From Thamnaconus septentrionalis (taxonomy: Eukaryota > Chordata > Actinopteri > Tetraodontiformes > Monacanthidae), in contig CM020504.1 in assembly GCA_009823395.1 (NCBI GenBank), positions 22,182,040-22,246,039 of the forward strand: a stretch of DNA of 64,000 nucleotides. The letters are read 5' to 3'. Each line of letters begins with the position of its first letter. Within the stretch, counting starts at the first letter, position 1. Made by a program: the position numbers and the translations under genes. Positions 23,825 through 36,601 of this stretch are shown one piece after another. The notes under the pieces were generated by a model. That model saw only the letters and a program-made list of their open reading frames with translations. It was not told where the DNA came from and made no database searches.

Positions 23825-26390
23825 GATGACAAGTTACCCACTTAAGGAAGCATAGAATTCACTTCACATAACAAACCGCAAAGTCAGCTTTTATAACTTT
23901 CCTATTCTTTGAGGCCCAGGTGATAGTCATGCTGCAAGTCTATGTGGAGAAAACCTCATGAAACACTGCATGTGAGGCACAGCTGCCCCCTGCATGCCAA
24001 TCAGGTCAGTGGCTGTCCGGAGCCTGTGCCGTCGCTCTCCGTGGTGCTGAAACATTCATACACAGCCACTGTGTTTGGCTCTGCTCTGTGAGTTTATTAA
24101 TAGTGTTAGTATTTAGCGTGGCTCTCTGTTGGTTCTCCGTCTCCGGTGCCAGAACAATCAAACTGAATTGTTGTGGCTGACCTGCACCTCCTCTGCACGG
24201 CTTTCCGCCGCCTCACATAATGCATTGCAATGACCCGTCTGAAGCGACTATTGACCGCTCCGTCACATCCATTCTCGGGGCGGACACCACACCTGCTGCT
24301 GCGCGGCTGTAGGTTTCGACTCTTTGCATGTTACTCTATACTTCCAGACGTGAACAATTTTCCAGTCAAATTTTGAATTGATGGCTGTTCCGATGTTTTT
24401 AAACCACTGCTTCACAAGCTGTGTTGTCAGTGGGATATAGCTGTATTTGTCATTGTCGAGGTGACTGACCACGATCCAAAGACAAAAGGCTATTAAATGT
24501 CTGCTATCAGGGGAGAGCCACACACTCCTCTAACCTTTTTTTATGTATTGCTTTGTCATCGTACATACATTAACACGAATGGCCCGATGTAATTAACTTT
24601 TTCTATTAGCGCGCTGGCCTTAGAGGCAGCCATATCACACTTTTAAAGCGAGTTGCTCATTCAGAATGCGCAGCTTCAGATGGCTCATTAATGATCCAGC
24701 ACTAATTAAAATGCAGACAGACTTTATTGGCATGCTGATCTCCCACCAAACTCTAATTCCTTTACCCTTGTGGAGCAGCTGTCCCATTTCTTTTTTTATT
24801 TTTTTTCCAAGCAAAAACGATGCAAAAGTTTGTTTGGAGTGGTTGGTGGGATGCTTTTCATCGCAAAGGTGGGAAAAACAGAGACGACAGGCAGGAGTTG
24901 GTTCAAGACCAAATAATGGGTGGATGAAACAGTTTGAAAAAATGCAACTTTTTTCATACTGAGCACATTTTTCTGAAAGGTTTGCAGGAATTCATCCTGC
25001 ACTACCAGAGTCTACCAAGGGGTGGCCGTGTAGACAGTATCTAAATGGGGGCTACCTAACTATTCTTGTTTGGTTTAATAAGAGTTATCAAATCAATGTA
25101 AAACATGCAAACATGCAGCTCAGAGGACAACCCCCCCCCCCCATTTTCCAATGTGCTGTGTGAAATTGACACTTTAATAATAGAAAATCAGAAGGGTTCT
25201 GATACGTAAGAATGTAAGAAACACATTTAAACCACATTTAAGTCTTGATGACTCTATATTTGAGCTTTGAGCTCCATTTCTTTACAAAACGTTTAAGATA
25301 AAAACTAAACAATCCGATGTCAATTCCAAGTCAATTATGAATTTATCTCACAGGCACGGAAAAAAAAAAAAACCTGGAAAAACTGGAAACAAATTAATTG
25401 AGTTTTGCAAAGCGAAAATGGAATTGAGAGGTATAACATGGATCTTGTTAAGAAAACTAAAAATTTAAGCTAAAATTTGTTAGTTGTTGGAATTATAGAA
25501 AAATCACAAATACTTAAAACAACATGGAAATATACATGGTGGCAAGTGTAGGCAGAAACGAGCCTATTTGCACTCTTGAAGTCAAGTTTTGTGTCATTCA
25601 AGTGAAGACGAAGCTTTTCCTTCCCTCCTGACATTCAGACACCTGATCATCCGCCACACAGCAGCCTCAACAGTCCAGCAACAAGCCTGCAACACAGTCG
25701 TTACCTACGCAGCCATTCAGCATCACAGGCTGCATTCCTACATCCAGGGCCGGGGGTCGTCTTTATTTGACATCACAGAATGTCAAATGAAAAATCAATA
25801 TTTTATTATTTCCACTCGGCATCCTAAAGGTCATGGCCTATTAAACGAATGGCCAGATTTCTTGGAAACGTAATCTAATTAGTTAGCGTTGTGTGCCCTG
25901 CTGTGGTTTTCTTCTAGCTTTAATGTGGATGTGGGTGGAGAAAGTTGCTTGCAGAGAATACAAGGTTCTTCAGAAAATGCTCACAGAAGCCTTGGAGACA
26001 CTGGCGTGATTCTATAGTGCTTCAAAACAAGCAGTGCATGTTCTCTATTTTACCCTGGTCTTAAAATTTTTACCAAAGTTATTCGTTGATATTTTTGCTG
26101 TTCTTTGTTTAGAATTACCTACCTGAATTTGACAAAAAAAAAAACCTGACCAAGAAGCTCCATTTTTTAACCTTAATTGCTGAAAATGAAGACTAGCACC
26201 GTTAGTCTCTTGTGTTGGGAAAAAAAAAACAAATTCACTTCATGCTTTTACCATCAAATAAAACAGCACTCGCATGTCAGAATGAATTGGGATTCTATTC
26301 CTCCACCTTCGTCTCATTGACTCACAGTCAGTTGCTGGATGATGGCTTTCATTTCTCACCACAGATGGCGTCGCTCTCCCTGTCAGCTGT
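23825..26390. other. 2.5 kb of unique non-coding DNA with conserved-looking stretches
   Basis: No gene was recognised. The stretch at 24540-24790 combines AT-rich homeodomain-type words with even composition and looks like a conserved non-coding element. 25765-25788 is a perfect 9 bp hairpin (ATTTGACAT/ATGTCAAAT with a 6-base loop) in a similar stretch. A run of 12 C lies at 25131-25142. A minus-strand CATGCAGGGGGCAGCTG near 23980-23996 resembles a CTCF core. Confidence 0.4.
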
Positions 26391-26432
26391 TTTCTTTCTT
26401 TCTTTTCCTTTCTTTCTTTCTTTCTTTCTTCC
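26391..26432. repeat. (TTTC)n tetranucleotide array
   Basis: About ten TTTC units with two interruptions. It is a polypyrimidine tract; the lysine/arginine-rich reverse frames are artefacts. Confidence 0.93.
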
Positions 26433-28145
26433 TACTTCTCCACTTCTTTTCATCCTCGTCACTTGTCTCCTTAGCCTCCTCCTTCCTCCCTCCTTTATGG
26501 CGCCGGTAATCCCGCCATTGTTGGCCGTGATCATGTTTGTATTCCTGACATAATTGGAGGAAGTGCCGCTGTCTAGACGGGACTGACACATCAATTGTTA
26601 GCCGGCCATCTTCTCCAGGGATGAGTTTATTGCTCCGAATGACTCTTTGCTCGATATAAAAGGGAAGAGAAGAAAAGAAAAGCTTCTTTGGAGGAGAGGG
26701 TGGGTGTGCAGACCCCGTTTCTGAAGCCGCTGAAATCTAAGATTACAATCAAAACAAACATTTATATTTGTGTGTGTCTGTCCAATATAAAAGGTTTTTT
26801 TCTTCAGTTTAATGTTAACTTTACATTTTTCTTTCCGTTCTGCTAACGGTAGCTCTTTCATAAACACTCCCAGCTATAAACAGAGCAGCAGAACTGTGCT
26901 TTTATGTCCTGGCGACTGTCACTTTACATTTACAAAGTCCTTCTCAGAAAGATGGCCATATTTTACAACAGCCTGGCTTCTCTCCCTCTGGGTTCCTGCG
27001 GATCAAAGAAAAGTAATAGTGTTCAGCGAAAATAGAGATTCGGTTGTTGGATGAAACAGTGAAATTCAATAGTAAACTCTGGAGATGGACAGACAGTCTC
27101 ACATCAAGATGGGTTTTTGTGTCCACAGTGAAACCTCTCTGGTGATGTCACTAGAGGATTTTTGATTGTGTTGTCAGTTCTGATCAGGCCACGCCTTGGA
27201 TTCTTCAAAACAGCCAGAGGAGTAAAGACTATCTGATTGGTCACATGGTTGCTGAAGTCCCGCCCACTGTGAGATATGCTGTCACATCATTGAGCTAATT
27301 AAGTATGTGAGTATGAGATTGTAGAATTGGTTAATAAAAACAATTGGATAATAATCTGTCGTGATGAAAACAAGTAATTCTACAATGTAAAAAAAAAGAA
27401 GAAGAAAGTAACGTGCTTGTTGGAATCCTTCCAAAGGAAAGAAAAGTAGGAAAATGAAATCCGAGTGCAGTGTGGGGAAGGCAATTTATTAAAAGTATGC
27501 CGATGAACCTGACTGAGGGGAAACAACACCACGGGACATAAAATCCTGGCAATTCATTGAGAGAAATGTCAGAGTGTGGGCAGCTCTGAACCTGAGCAGA
27601 ATGGAAATTACAAACCTACCAGTCTTTTCTATCATGTTTTGTTTTTTTAGTTTTGTTCAAAGCGATTTTCCCGCAGTGTGATTGTTGTCTACGTGATAGG
27701 AAACGCAGTGATCAAGGATCAGAAATGGATAACGAGGCTACTCCATGCTGTAAGCCTGAGGCCACTGTGTGCCACTGGGTGGTGCACTGCTGATAACAAC
27801 CCATTAGCTGCTAAATGAGGGACAAGATGCTGTGCAGCCCACTTTCAAAAAAAAACAAACCCAAAACAAAACAAAAAAAGCACACAAAAATGAAACAAGA
27901 CAAGTACAAAATGTAAGTCGGTGATATTTATGCAACAAACAGCCCCTGTTTAGTGGGTAAAAGTGAGGTCTGTGGTGTTCACAAGGCTGAATATCTTATA
28001 TTCCATCGTGCAGTGAGGAGAGTGGAGCCAAATGGAGTGCAGCCGTGGGAACAGACACAGCAGCGGGCGGTCGCTAGAACTGGATGCACTGAGCAGGTTC
28101 CGCTTATTCAGACCATGACGAAAAGGAAAAAAAAAGGAACATGAA
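26433..28145. other. Unique non-coding DNA
   Basis: No gene was recognised. A-rich tracts occur at 27389-27410 and 27846-27885. No transposon ends were identified with confidence. Confidence 0.5.
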
Positions 28146-28453
28146 GATTTCTTTTGCAACATGGCTTAGCGGTCATTAGTGCTGCAGCCTCACAGCACTG
28201 AGGTCGCTGGTTCAATTCCCAGGCCATCCTGTGTGTAGTTTCCCTGCTGTGCCTGCACGGGGCGGGTTCTCCACAGGTTCTCCGGCTTCCTCTCAGTGCA
28301 GAGACGTGTGTGTCGGCCTGATGATCGGCGGCTGAATCATCCGCAGTTGGAGAGTTGGATGGTTGGACAGTTGGATCCGCCTTCCCCAGGCTGCTGTAAC
28401 CCAGAGTGCAGGAGAAGCAGCGATAGAAAAAGGATGGAAAATAGGACTTCTTT
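28146..28453 (+). mobile_element. Decayed tRNA-derived SINE, plus strand
   Basis: The tRNA-like head at about 28160-28220 includes GGTTCAATTCCC (a B box) and CTGCAGCCTCACAGCA, matching the layout of the better SINE copies in the window. The centre has GGGTTCTCCACAGGTTCTCC and GGCTTCCTCTCAGTGCAG, a mutated form of the V-SINE block. The tail AGCGATAGAAAAAGGATGG resembles the usual fish SINE/L2 tail. A probable 9 bp target-site duplication with one mismatch flanks it (28146-28154 and 28445-28453). It is clearly older than the copies at 20 and 63 kb. Confidence 0.62.
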
Positions 28454-31400
28454 AACACGCAAGTGCACAAATGCTCTCAAATGGTCACAGTGCACCATTT
28501 GCTATCCATCGTGATGGATATTTATGTCCTGCACCTGGTCTCATGTAAAAGTCATTCTACAGTGATGGACAATCGAGTGTCCCATAGCTCACACTACTTT
28601 CACTGAGGAAAAACACCCCCAAACTTTCAAATGTCATTTATAATTGGCTGCATACATTTCCAATAATCAAATAATACCTTCCCTCTGTTTCATCACAGAC
28701 TCACTTTTCTACCTTGACAATGATTCAGCTCATCCCAGTGTCCCGCAGTACCCTCTAAATGACTATTTCTTCTTTTAGAATATTATTAATATCATACCAC
28801 GTCCCCCCCTTCTTCTTCTTCTTTTAATGCCGCAGTGGCCTCCTTTCTCTGGGAAAATAATTCAATTTTCGCCCCACCTGAAATGAGGAGTCTGTGAAAG
28901 GAATAGGTGAGACTTGAGGATTTATTGAATGGCATTAGAAATGTCACCCCTCGGCACAAGAGGGGCCCTTCATCTACAGTAATTAGATGAATATTTAACA
29001 AGCACATTATCTGTTCCTGGCAGCCAAACAGGCTAAAAAAAAAAAGAAAAAGGATTGGGCTCGTTGTGTTTATCAATGAGCCATTACAGGTATTGTTTCT
29101 TGCTCACTCTAAAGGTGACACTCCTTCTCCCGCTGTTGTTTTTTCCCACTATTGATGAGACAAAGCGGTCATTTTTCTTGCTGCGGTAATGGCCTACAAA
29201 ACAACAACAACGGCCATACATTTTAAATGCCATCTCCCTCTGTGACATCGTCTCCCGGTGCCGCTTCCCCCCTCCACCTTCCTCCCTGAACTAACGACGT
29301 CTCCTGATAGTTTGGTGCCCATCCCGGTGCAGGTTGCTTTTTGTTTATTTTCTATTTTGTAATACATTTGAATCTCGTTTACATCTAATCAAGACAACTG
29401 GTCACTGACCGGACCAGCGTCCAACGTCTTTTTAAAGTTGCAGGTTAGTTTTGGAAACACACTCCTCCCTCCTTCCCCCGACGCTCCTCCAGAAGTGTCA
29501 CATACCGATGTTCTTGTCACGCGTCCTTCCTGTCAGAACCAGAAGCCCCTCCGGCCCGCTGCTCTGGGCGTCTCCCCGCCTGGGAGGGTCTCTCCAAGCT
29601 GTCTGATCCTGCCGCGGACAGGTGCCTGGCGTGGAGGCCGACGCTGAGGTGGAAGTGTCTCAGTTCCACTTTCACAATCTACTGCAGCCTCATTCTCATT
29701 GACTTCATCTGGTTTGTTGTCGTGACGTGTGTGTGTGTGTGTTTCTGCGGTCTTCTGTGTCTTGCATGTGTCTGTCAACAGCGACAGCCAGAGGTCAGTC
29801 TTAGTTGGATTTCACACCTCCAATGCATCCTGGCATGCCAGATGGAACATTGCTTAAGTTCTTTTGATTTTTCTCACAAGTCTCTGCTAAGTGTTTTCAC
29901 CACTCAGTTTTTTTCCCCGCCCACTGCTAACTAAGCGAGGTGGAACACAGCTCCATGCTCGCCAGAGAGAGTGACAATCGTCGTGTGTCACTGCATCGGT
30001 AGGATAAAGTAAGTCCATGATGAAAATGTCCAGCTTTTCCCTGGTTTTTAGACAAAAAAATGCCACCTAAGTTTGCAACGACTCTTCCCGCACCCACGCT
30101 AATATATTTAGTGGCGGCTAGTGTCACAATCACTTGCTGTTTTTCTCCTTTGTCGTCCCCTGGGGCTCCCAATGGCAGATCGCTACAGAAAGGCTGTCCG
30201 CTGCAAATTCTTTCAGTTTGATCTTGGCATGATGGATGAGCGATGTTTCGGAATTTGATATCTGGCCGATCCAGTCGTCGCATTAGGTCACATCCTACAG
30301 GAGCAGCGCTCGCAAGACTCGGCTCTGCTTCAAAACGCCTGCTCCACTTCCACTTCACTTTGTTAAGGTCCCAAAGCGGCGAGGAAATAAAAAATAAGGA
30401 ATGATTAAATAATCAGTTGATTGGATTGCTCGCGTCACACTGGGATGATTGTTCCTCCCTTCCCGCTGCATCTTTCTTTCTACCTGTGTGTCGCCAACAA
30501 CCTCCCCTTATAAAAAACAAAAAAACAAACAAAAAACAAAACAGAGGCATAAACGGCTGTGAGTGTGGGTCAGCCCATTCACAATATTTTTCTTACCCCC
30601 TGATGAGCTGCTGGCACCGCCGTGTAAGCACTCAGCCTGGGGAGGCAGCTGCATGTGGCAGCACACACGTGAACACGCAGCCCTCAGCCACAAGGACAGG
30701 GTTTTATTTTTAACCAAAAAAGAAAAGGCAGTTTTTTTTTTTGTTTTGCCCAGTGAAGGGATCCGGATTTGATGTGTTGTTTTCGGCCCCAGATGGAACG
30801 AGGCAGCTGTTGTCCGGCTGCGGCTCACGATATCTTCATCCGTCTCAGCCGCCTCTCGGCATCGTCTGACTCCCGGATCTGAATGACTCAGGCAGCCACA
30901 GGGGCCAGAAATCTCCCTCCGTCTCGCTGACACCTGTTCTAATTACCTCCATTCTGCAAGGTGTCACCTCTCGCTGCTGTTCTTGCACTCGACGACTAGC
31001 AAAAGCATATATCACCGCCTCGTGTTCTCCCCTTTAATGAAGATGGTTCGAGGGAGAGAGGGAGAGATGGGAGAAGAAAAAAAAAATCATAGTATCCCCA
31101 CAGTTAAATTTCCAAGCCTGCACGTAACCTCAGTCCCCCGACTGAGTCCCAAGTCGTTGCCCCTGGAATTGGCATTAATTGCTTGAGAGGGGAAAGTAAT
31201 TATCTCAGGTAATTATTACACCGGGGTGGAGTGAGAGACGAGGCGGGCCCCCTCGCTCTCAGTTCCCCTGTGGCTGGAAATAAAGAGAATTCTGCCTTTA
31301 ACGCACCTTGTAATTGGAGGGGCCGGGCCCTCAAGGCCACACGCTCTCGTCGCTTTAAGCGTTTGCGTCTTCTGCGCACGTGGAACCCGTATGGGGGCGC

Positions 31401-32210
31401 ACGTGCAGAGGCGCACTGACCCAGACCCGGTTCACAAGTCACCTGATCGTGACAATAACGTGAGTAGAATAAATGAATGGGTGTGGATTTGTGGCGAGGT
31501 AGCTCGTGCGTAGATACACACTTTGATTCCTTTAAAGGGTTGAAAGCTCTTAAAGTCCCAGCTGGTAAGATTTAGCAGCTTCTAGTGATAAGACAGCGTA
31601 TTACAAATAAATGAACGTCGACCTACGTCCAGGTTGAATGACCAGCCTGCCCATTCTGACCTCTGAGCTTAACATAGCTCACTGGATATTTTCTCTTTTT
31701 GGGTCCATTCTCTGTAAAACCTGTGGTGTGTTGATGTTTGAAAACACTCAGACCAAGCAGCAGGTCACCACATTCGAATCACCGTTACTCCTCATTCTGA
31801 CACTCGCTTTGAACTACAGAAAGTCGTCCTCATCATACCGTCCACCAGCCTGAATGAACAAGCAACGGAGCATCTGACCCAACACAGTGGCCAGTTTGTG
31901 TCGGTTCTTATTTCCGGGCCAACTGATCTGTAAATCTTACACAAATGTTGAGCCTTTAATGTTTTAAGATGATGTCGTCAGCCGTCAAAATTTTGAAAAG
32001 GCAAATGAATGAATGAATAAAAAAATAAATAAATAAAGTAGCTGAACGCTGCGATTGAACTTGTAAAGTAGGAATAAAAGGAACAAGGTCGTGCTGTGAT
32101 GTCTCTCTGGAGACGAGCCCGCTACGCCGGCTGCGCTGCAAACATGCCAGTCAAGCGCCAGGTGGTCACAACATTACCAAGCCTTCACATCTGTAAGCAC
32201 ATCCCTGTGG
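28454..32210. other. 3.7 kb of unique non-coding DNA
   Basis: No gene was recognised. Small simple tracts occur at 28809-28824 (CTT) and 29727-29742 (GT). Two stretches, 28900-29040 and 31085-31430, look like conserved non-coding DNA. The second has TTAATTGCTTGAG and TAATTATCTCAGGTAATTAT followed by a GC-rich CpG-containing part. No exon with credible splice sites or domain was seen. Confidence 0.42.
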
Positions 32211-32241
32211 ACACACACACACACACACACACGCACGCATG

Positions 32242-32278
<37 letters not shown>

Positions 32279-32282
32279 ACAG
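32211..32282. repeat. (CA)n with GCACGCATGCACGC interruption
   Basis: Two CA arrays are joined by a GC/AT alternating centre at about 32232-32247. The whole 72 bases alternate purine and pyrimidine. Confidence 0.95.
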
Positions 32283-33131
32283 AGCAAAAAGTGGTTTAAA
32301 CCTAGGTTCACTGTTGAGCAGACTTTGTCTGCACTGGTTCCAGCGCACCTGCTGGCTGAAACGCTTCCTCCCTGAAAGCGGCCAAAACTAAACGGACCTT
32401 TTCCGCGCCTCACAGGTTCTGGTCGGGTCTGTAGCCGACGACAGCTCATTACGCTTCTCCTGGACTTAATTTCCGCCGTTCCAATTAATGTGCACGTTCT
32501 GGATTTTTTTTATTTTTTTTTCCTTTTTAGGAAGTTGCAGCATCGTCCAGCAGTTCACTTTTATGGAACAGGTTGTGACAGCTGTGACTGAGGTGCAGGG
32601 GTTTGCAAATATAATGAAACTTACATTTTTTTTTTTTTCTCTTAAATGTAAGCATTTGAGTTAATTTGACTCAGATCAGCTCTCATTTAACTGAATGCAA
32701 TGCAGAGAAGCACATATCTTTTTTCTTGGGAACAGACTTTCCTGATTGCTATGAATCCCTCTTTTTTCCCTTATTCCTCTTTGACTGCCATAAAGACACG
32801 AGACATGAAAGAGGAGCAGTTCAGAAGCTTCTGCATTAAGCCCAGTGCCGCTAACGTGCACGTGAGGCTGGATGATGTCTTTGCTCACTGGAGCTTTCCT
32901 GACATCAGAACGCAAAAGCTCCACGTCTTCCAAGAGGCGAGTGATCAGCGGTAAAAGCAAGAAAGGAGGAGGTGGGGGGAGGATGTGAACATGTATTTAC
33001 ATTATTTTTATCCCCTGGGATTCATTAATCAGAGCGAAAGGAGGTAACTTGCAATATTTCATTGAGACAAACTAAAGCAGTCAGCCGTCTCAACTTAATG
33101 CACTGATATAAAATGTAAAAGGTTCAAGTGC
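32283..33131. other. Unique non-coding DNA
   Basis: No gene was recognised. Poly-T tracts occur at 32506-32520 and 32627-32638. The mutually overlapping frames at 32676-32960 have no domain. Confidence 0.5.
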
Positions 33132-33161
33132 ATATATTAACACAGGCAGCAACCTGTGTTA

Positions 33162-33167
<6 letters not shown>
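33132..33167. repeat. Perfect 15 bp hairpin
   Basis: The left arm ATATATTAACACAGG (33132-33146) and its exact reverse complement (33153-33167) are separated by a 6-base loop, CAGCAA. It abuts the TA array that follows. Arms of 15 with no mismatch beside a TA array favour cruciform extrusion. Confidence 0.93.

Positions 33168-33168
<1 letters not shown>

Positions 33169-33212
<44 letters not shown>
33169..33212. repeat. (AT)22 microsatellite
   Basis: Perfect AT array directly after the 15 bp hairpin. Confidence 0.97.
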
Positions 33213-33215
<3 letters not shown>

Positions 33216-34899
33216 ATTTGTTTATCAAATGCACCAGATACTGCAGTGAGTGTTAGAGCCACTTTGGGTGATGCAGTGTTTTTAATATTTTTTTTTTTTT
33301 AAAAAAAAGCCTTGCTGCTGTGCATCAAATTCTAATCAGGTGAGCATCTGTTTAGGATTCACTAAACAACCCTTTATATTTGCGCGGGGAAGGGAAAAGA
33401 GGAGGGAAAATCGAGCTTTCGAGGATATTGCTCATTTTCTCCGTCTGCTGTTCGGGATAAGAGCTATGATTTATTCATCTCCAGTCATTTTGGGTTCTGG
33501 ATGTTATTCAGGGCTAGTTTTTCCCCCCTTTTTAATTAATGTTGAGATAAGCAGGAGTTGCATTTTATAATTTACAACCCACCCCCTCCCCGACTCTGCC
33601 GCATGTAATAGCCTGATTTTGTGAGCGCTAGTTTGTGCGAGGGACCAAAAAGAAAAAAGCATCCACAGTGCGCTGTTTCCTCGCCGCCTTATTTGCTTTA
33701 TGGCCGATGACGCATTATGTTTCCTCTGACCCCGGCGCCTCAGCCGCGCCTGTCGACGGTTTTAACACCGAAGCCTGGCTGTGTTGTTTGCACATTTGTC
33801 AAGTTCTCGGCCTTGTCGTCATGTCTGTAGGAACTGATGCTTTTTGTCCTGCCGCAGTACGTAGATGCGACGTTGTGATGCACGCCTGAGGTAGTGTGGT
33901 GGTGGTGGTGGTGGTAGGGTGGTGATGGTGGTTGGGGTGGGGGGACAGAGGGACAAATTCAAAAGCAGCTTGCCAAAAGAGCAATCGCCTCAGTAACACA
34001 CACAGATTGATGAGTAAAAACACACCAAGATAGTTTAGCGCGCGCGACGGTGCGTTAGCGCCGTACATCACCTTTACTTTCCATCACTCAACAGTTATGG
34101 CGACTTATTAGAGGCTCTACTTCCTGCCTCGGCGCAGAGTTACGCACGATAAATCTCCAAGCTCTCTTTGACAGATGCGCCCAATTGTGCCCCCTCCGGG
34201 CCGGGCTGAATGCATTATTACACATGAAATAAAAACCAATAAAGAGGAAGAATTGAGATTTATCCGGATTTATCCCCCCCTCCTCCCTCCCTCTTTTAGA
34301 TTTGTTTTCTTGGATTTGTGAAGCATGGGGCCGGCGCCGCGTGAAAGAGAGGGAGATAAAAATTAACAAGCCCGCCGCTGATTTAGCGCCCGTGGATGCG
34401 AGGCAAACTGAGCTCGGCGAGGCATTTCAGGGGAGGTGGGCGGGGCTTGTTGTTTGTGCGCGTGAAGGTGTGAGGCTCTTGGCTGCATGTTTGTCTTTTT
34501 GGCCTGTTTGTTGCAAGTTTCGTAGCAGTCGAGATAAATTTCATCTACATAGAAGTAGTTCAATATCAGACATGTGACCTTTAGCTCCGCAGCTGCTTTA
34601 ATGGTTCCCTCTGTAATTTAATAGAGAACATTTACGATTATATGCAAGTCTTGAGTTATGAGTTGCAATAGAAAAAGAGAAATAATGGATTAACAATTAA
34701 CTTTTTTATGATCAATTTCGTTTTTGCACTTTGCAGTTGGTAATCTCTGTTTGGATATGATCAGAATCAAGCAAACATTTACATGTAAAATAAATATATG
34801 CATATACTAAAATATATGTGTTTGCGAACTCTGTGACCGTGCAGACTGTGCTGACTTTAATAAGAGCACTCTCTGCATACGCAACAACAGATGCACATC
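33213..34899. other. Unique non-coding DNA, partly GC-rich
   Basis: No gene was recognised. A G-rich (TGG)n-like tract lies at 33897-33945. The stretch at 34100-34480 is relatively GC-rich with many CpGs (GCCGGCGCCGCG near 34331) and could be a small CpG-rich regulatory region, but no start site or exon is visible. Confidence 0.42.
33897..33945. repeat. Degenerate (TGG)n tract
   Basis: Repeated GGT/TGG units followed by GTTGGGGTGGGGGG. The run of guanine blocks also gives G-quadruplex potential on the plus strand. Confidence 0.88.
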
Positions 34900-35345
34900 T
34901 TCAATCTATCAAACCTGATATTCTATTCATCCCTATTTTTTAGTCCCTCACAGCAGTAAATGAACCGATAGAAAAGCATTTATGTTCAAAGGACCAAATG
35001 ATTGGAACCACCTACCTGTGGGTATTAGATCTTCTCCATCACTTCACAGCTTTGATCAAACCCTGTCCGCGTATCTTGAAACATCTTGCTCGTGCTTTCG
35101 TTGACTCTGTCACCATCTCGCACTGAACATCTACACACTGCAACTCTGGTTGTAACTTATCTAAATGACTCTTGTATTTCTGCATTGTCTTATTATCTCA
35201 TCGTCTGTATTTTGTTTGTCTTGTATTGTTTTGTTTCCCTTCATTGTGTTGTGCTGAGTTGCGTTATGCCTTGATGTTATGTGTGTAGGACCACCTCGTA
35301 AACGAGTTGCCACAACTCAAGGGGCTTATACTACAAATAAGAAAA
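34900..35345 (+). mobile_element. LINE 3'-end fragment, 5' truncated
   Basis: One plus-strand reading of the first half keeps short words like those at the C terminus of fish LINE reverse transcriptases, including a Trp-Asn block near 35005. The 3' part has GGACCACCTCGTAAACGAG followed by CTCAAGGGGCTTATACTAC and an A-rich end. This is close to the end of a LINE common in fish genomes. No reverse transcriptase core is present, so the copy is a dead 5'-truncated insertion. The exact clade is uncertain, and the start coordinate is approximate. Confidence 0.5.
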
Positions 35346-36254
35346 CAACTTAAAATAGCACGGTGAAATACCCTCTGGCAACCTTCAAAAGCGTCAAACT
35401 GAATAAAGAAGTGGACCACGATGGTAAATTCATGGCATCAACTTTTGTCCAAGAAAACTTAGGCTAGAAAAATCTGAGCAACAATCACTTTAGACAATCC
35501 ATTTCTAGCTAACAGCTTCTCTCAACGCACGATGAAGACGTGGCGAGAGAACGTTTTGTTGTTTTTGTTCTCTTTTGCTCAGCTGTGTCGCTGTGTCAAA
35601 TTCCATAATTGCTGTAATCACAGACACCCCATCTGTTAATCTCAGCAATTAAACTCGGTTGCTGCCATTAATAACTGCAGGTAGTGTTTGGTTTTTCCTT
35701 TTAATAATCAAAAGAATGGAGGCGGGACGACAAGGTGAGCTGATGACCTTGCGTGTCTCCGCAGATCTCCGGACAATTGTGTGTTTCGTTTGAGCTTGTT
35801 CTTCCTGGACCTTCGGTGCAGAACAGCACAGCCACGTTTTGTCTGATGCAACTTCCCTCCAACAGTGAGGAAGTAAATGACTTCCTTCGAACCTTCGTCA
35901 TTTCTGGAAAAAGTTTGCAACGTTTCATCTTTGCATAACTTGTTCCAGAACCTGTGCAAACATATTGCATCGTGCACAAATTATTACCTGACAGAAAGCC
36001 ACCCTGGCCAAAACACATTATCAGACAGCAGCTCTGGTAGCAGCCTCATGTTCCAGGCACATCAATTACAGCAGAGAAAACCCCAATCAGAGCCTAACTG
36101 AACAGCACATCCACTCCCGCTTTTACTCCCTTGACATTTAGATCATTTTGCATGTCGACAAGCGTCCACTGGAGTAAACAAAAAACAAAACAAAAAAAAC
36201 CCAACGGAAAGCTTTCCTTTTTTTGCTTTGATATCCTGGGCTCAGGAGCACCGG
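35346..36254. other. Unique non-coding DNA
   Basis: No gene was recognised. Overlapping frames at 35701-36018 on both strands have no domain. Confidence 0.5.
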
Positions 36255-36540
36255 CCTGTGCATTCACCGCATCCCGACGCTGCTTGTTTTGTTAGAGGCG
36301 CTGTCGGGACCCAGCATGCGCGGCTGAGCCGAGCCTAATGATCTCCAGCAGACCCGCTTCAGTTTGGCTTGAAGAGGAACATGGAAATTATTGCTGCGCG
36401 TGCTCGTAGAGATTTAGCGAAGCTCTCGCCCGCTCACCTGTCAGTTCAACATGGAGCCCGGCGAGCCCGGCTTTGCTTAAGCATTGGCAGGGAAGCGCAG
36501 CACAATGGAGTCGGACCTGCACTGGGAGACACCGTGGGGA

Positions 36541-36587
<47 letters not shown>

Positions 36588-36601
36588 GTGCATTCACCGC
36601 A
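36255..36601. other. Insertion-like segment between 17 bp direct repeats
   Basis: CCTGTGCATTCACCGCA occurs exactly at 36255-36271 and again at 36585-36601. The 313 bases between begin with a short self-complementary TCCCGAC/GTCGGGA pair and end in a (CA)n array that touches the second repeat. This is the arrangement expected of a retroposed sequence with a target-site duplication and a simple-repeat tail. I do not recognise the body as a known SINE. Chance or a local duplication is possible. Confidence 0.4.
36543..36586. repeat. (CA)22 microsatellite
   Basis: Perfect CA array ending directly at the second copy of the 17 bp direct repeat. Confidence 0.97.
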
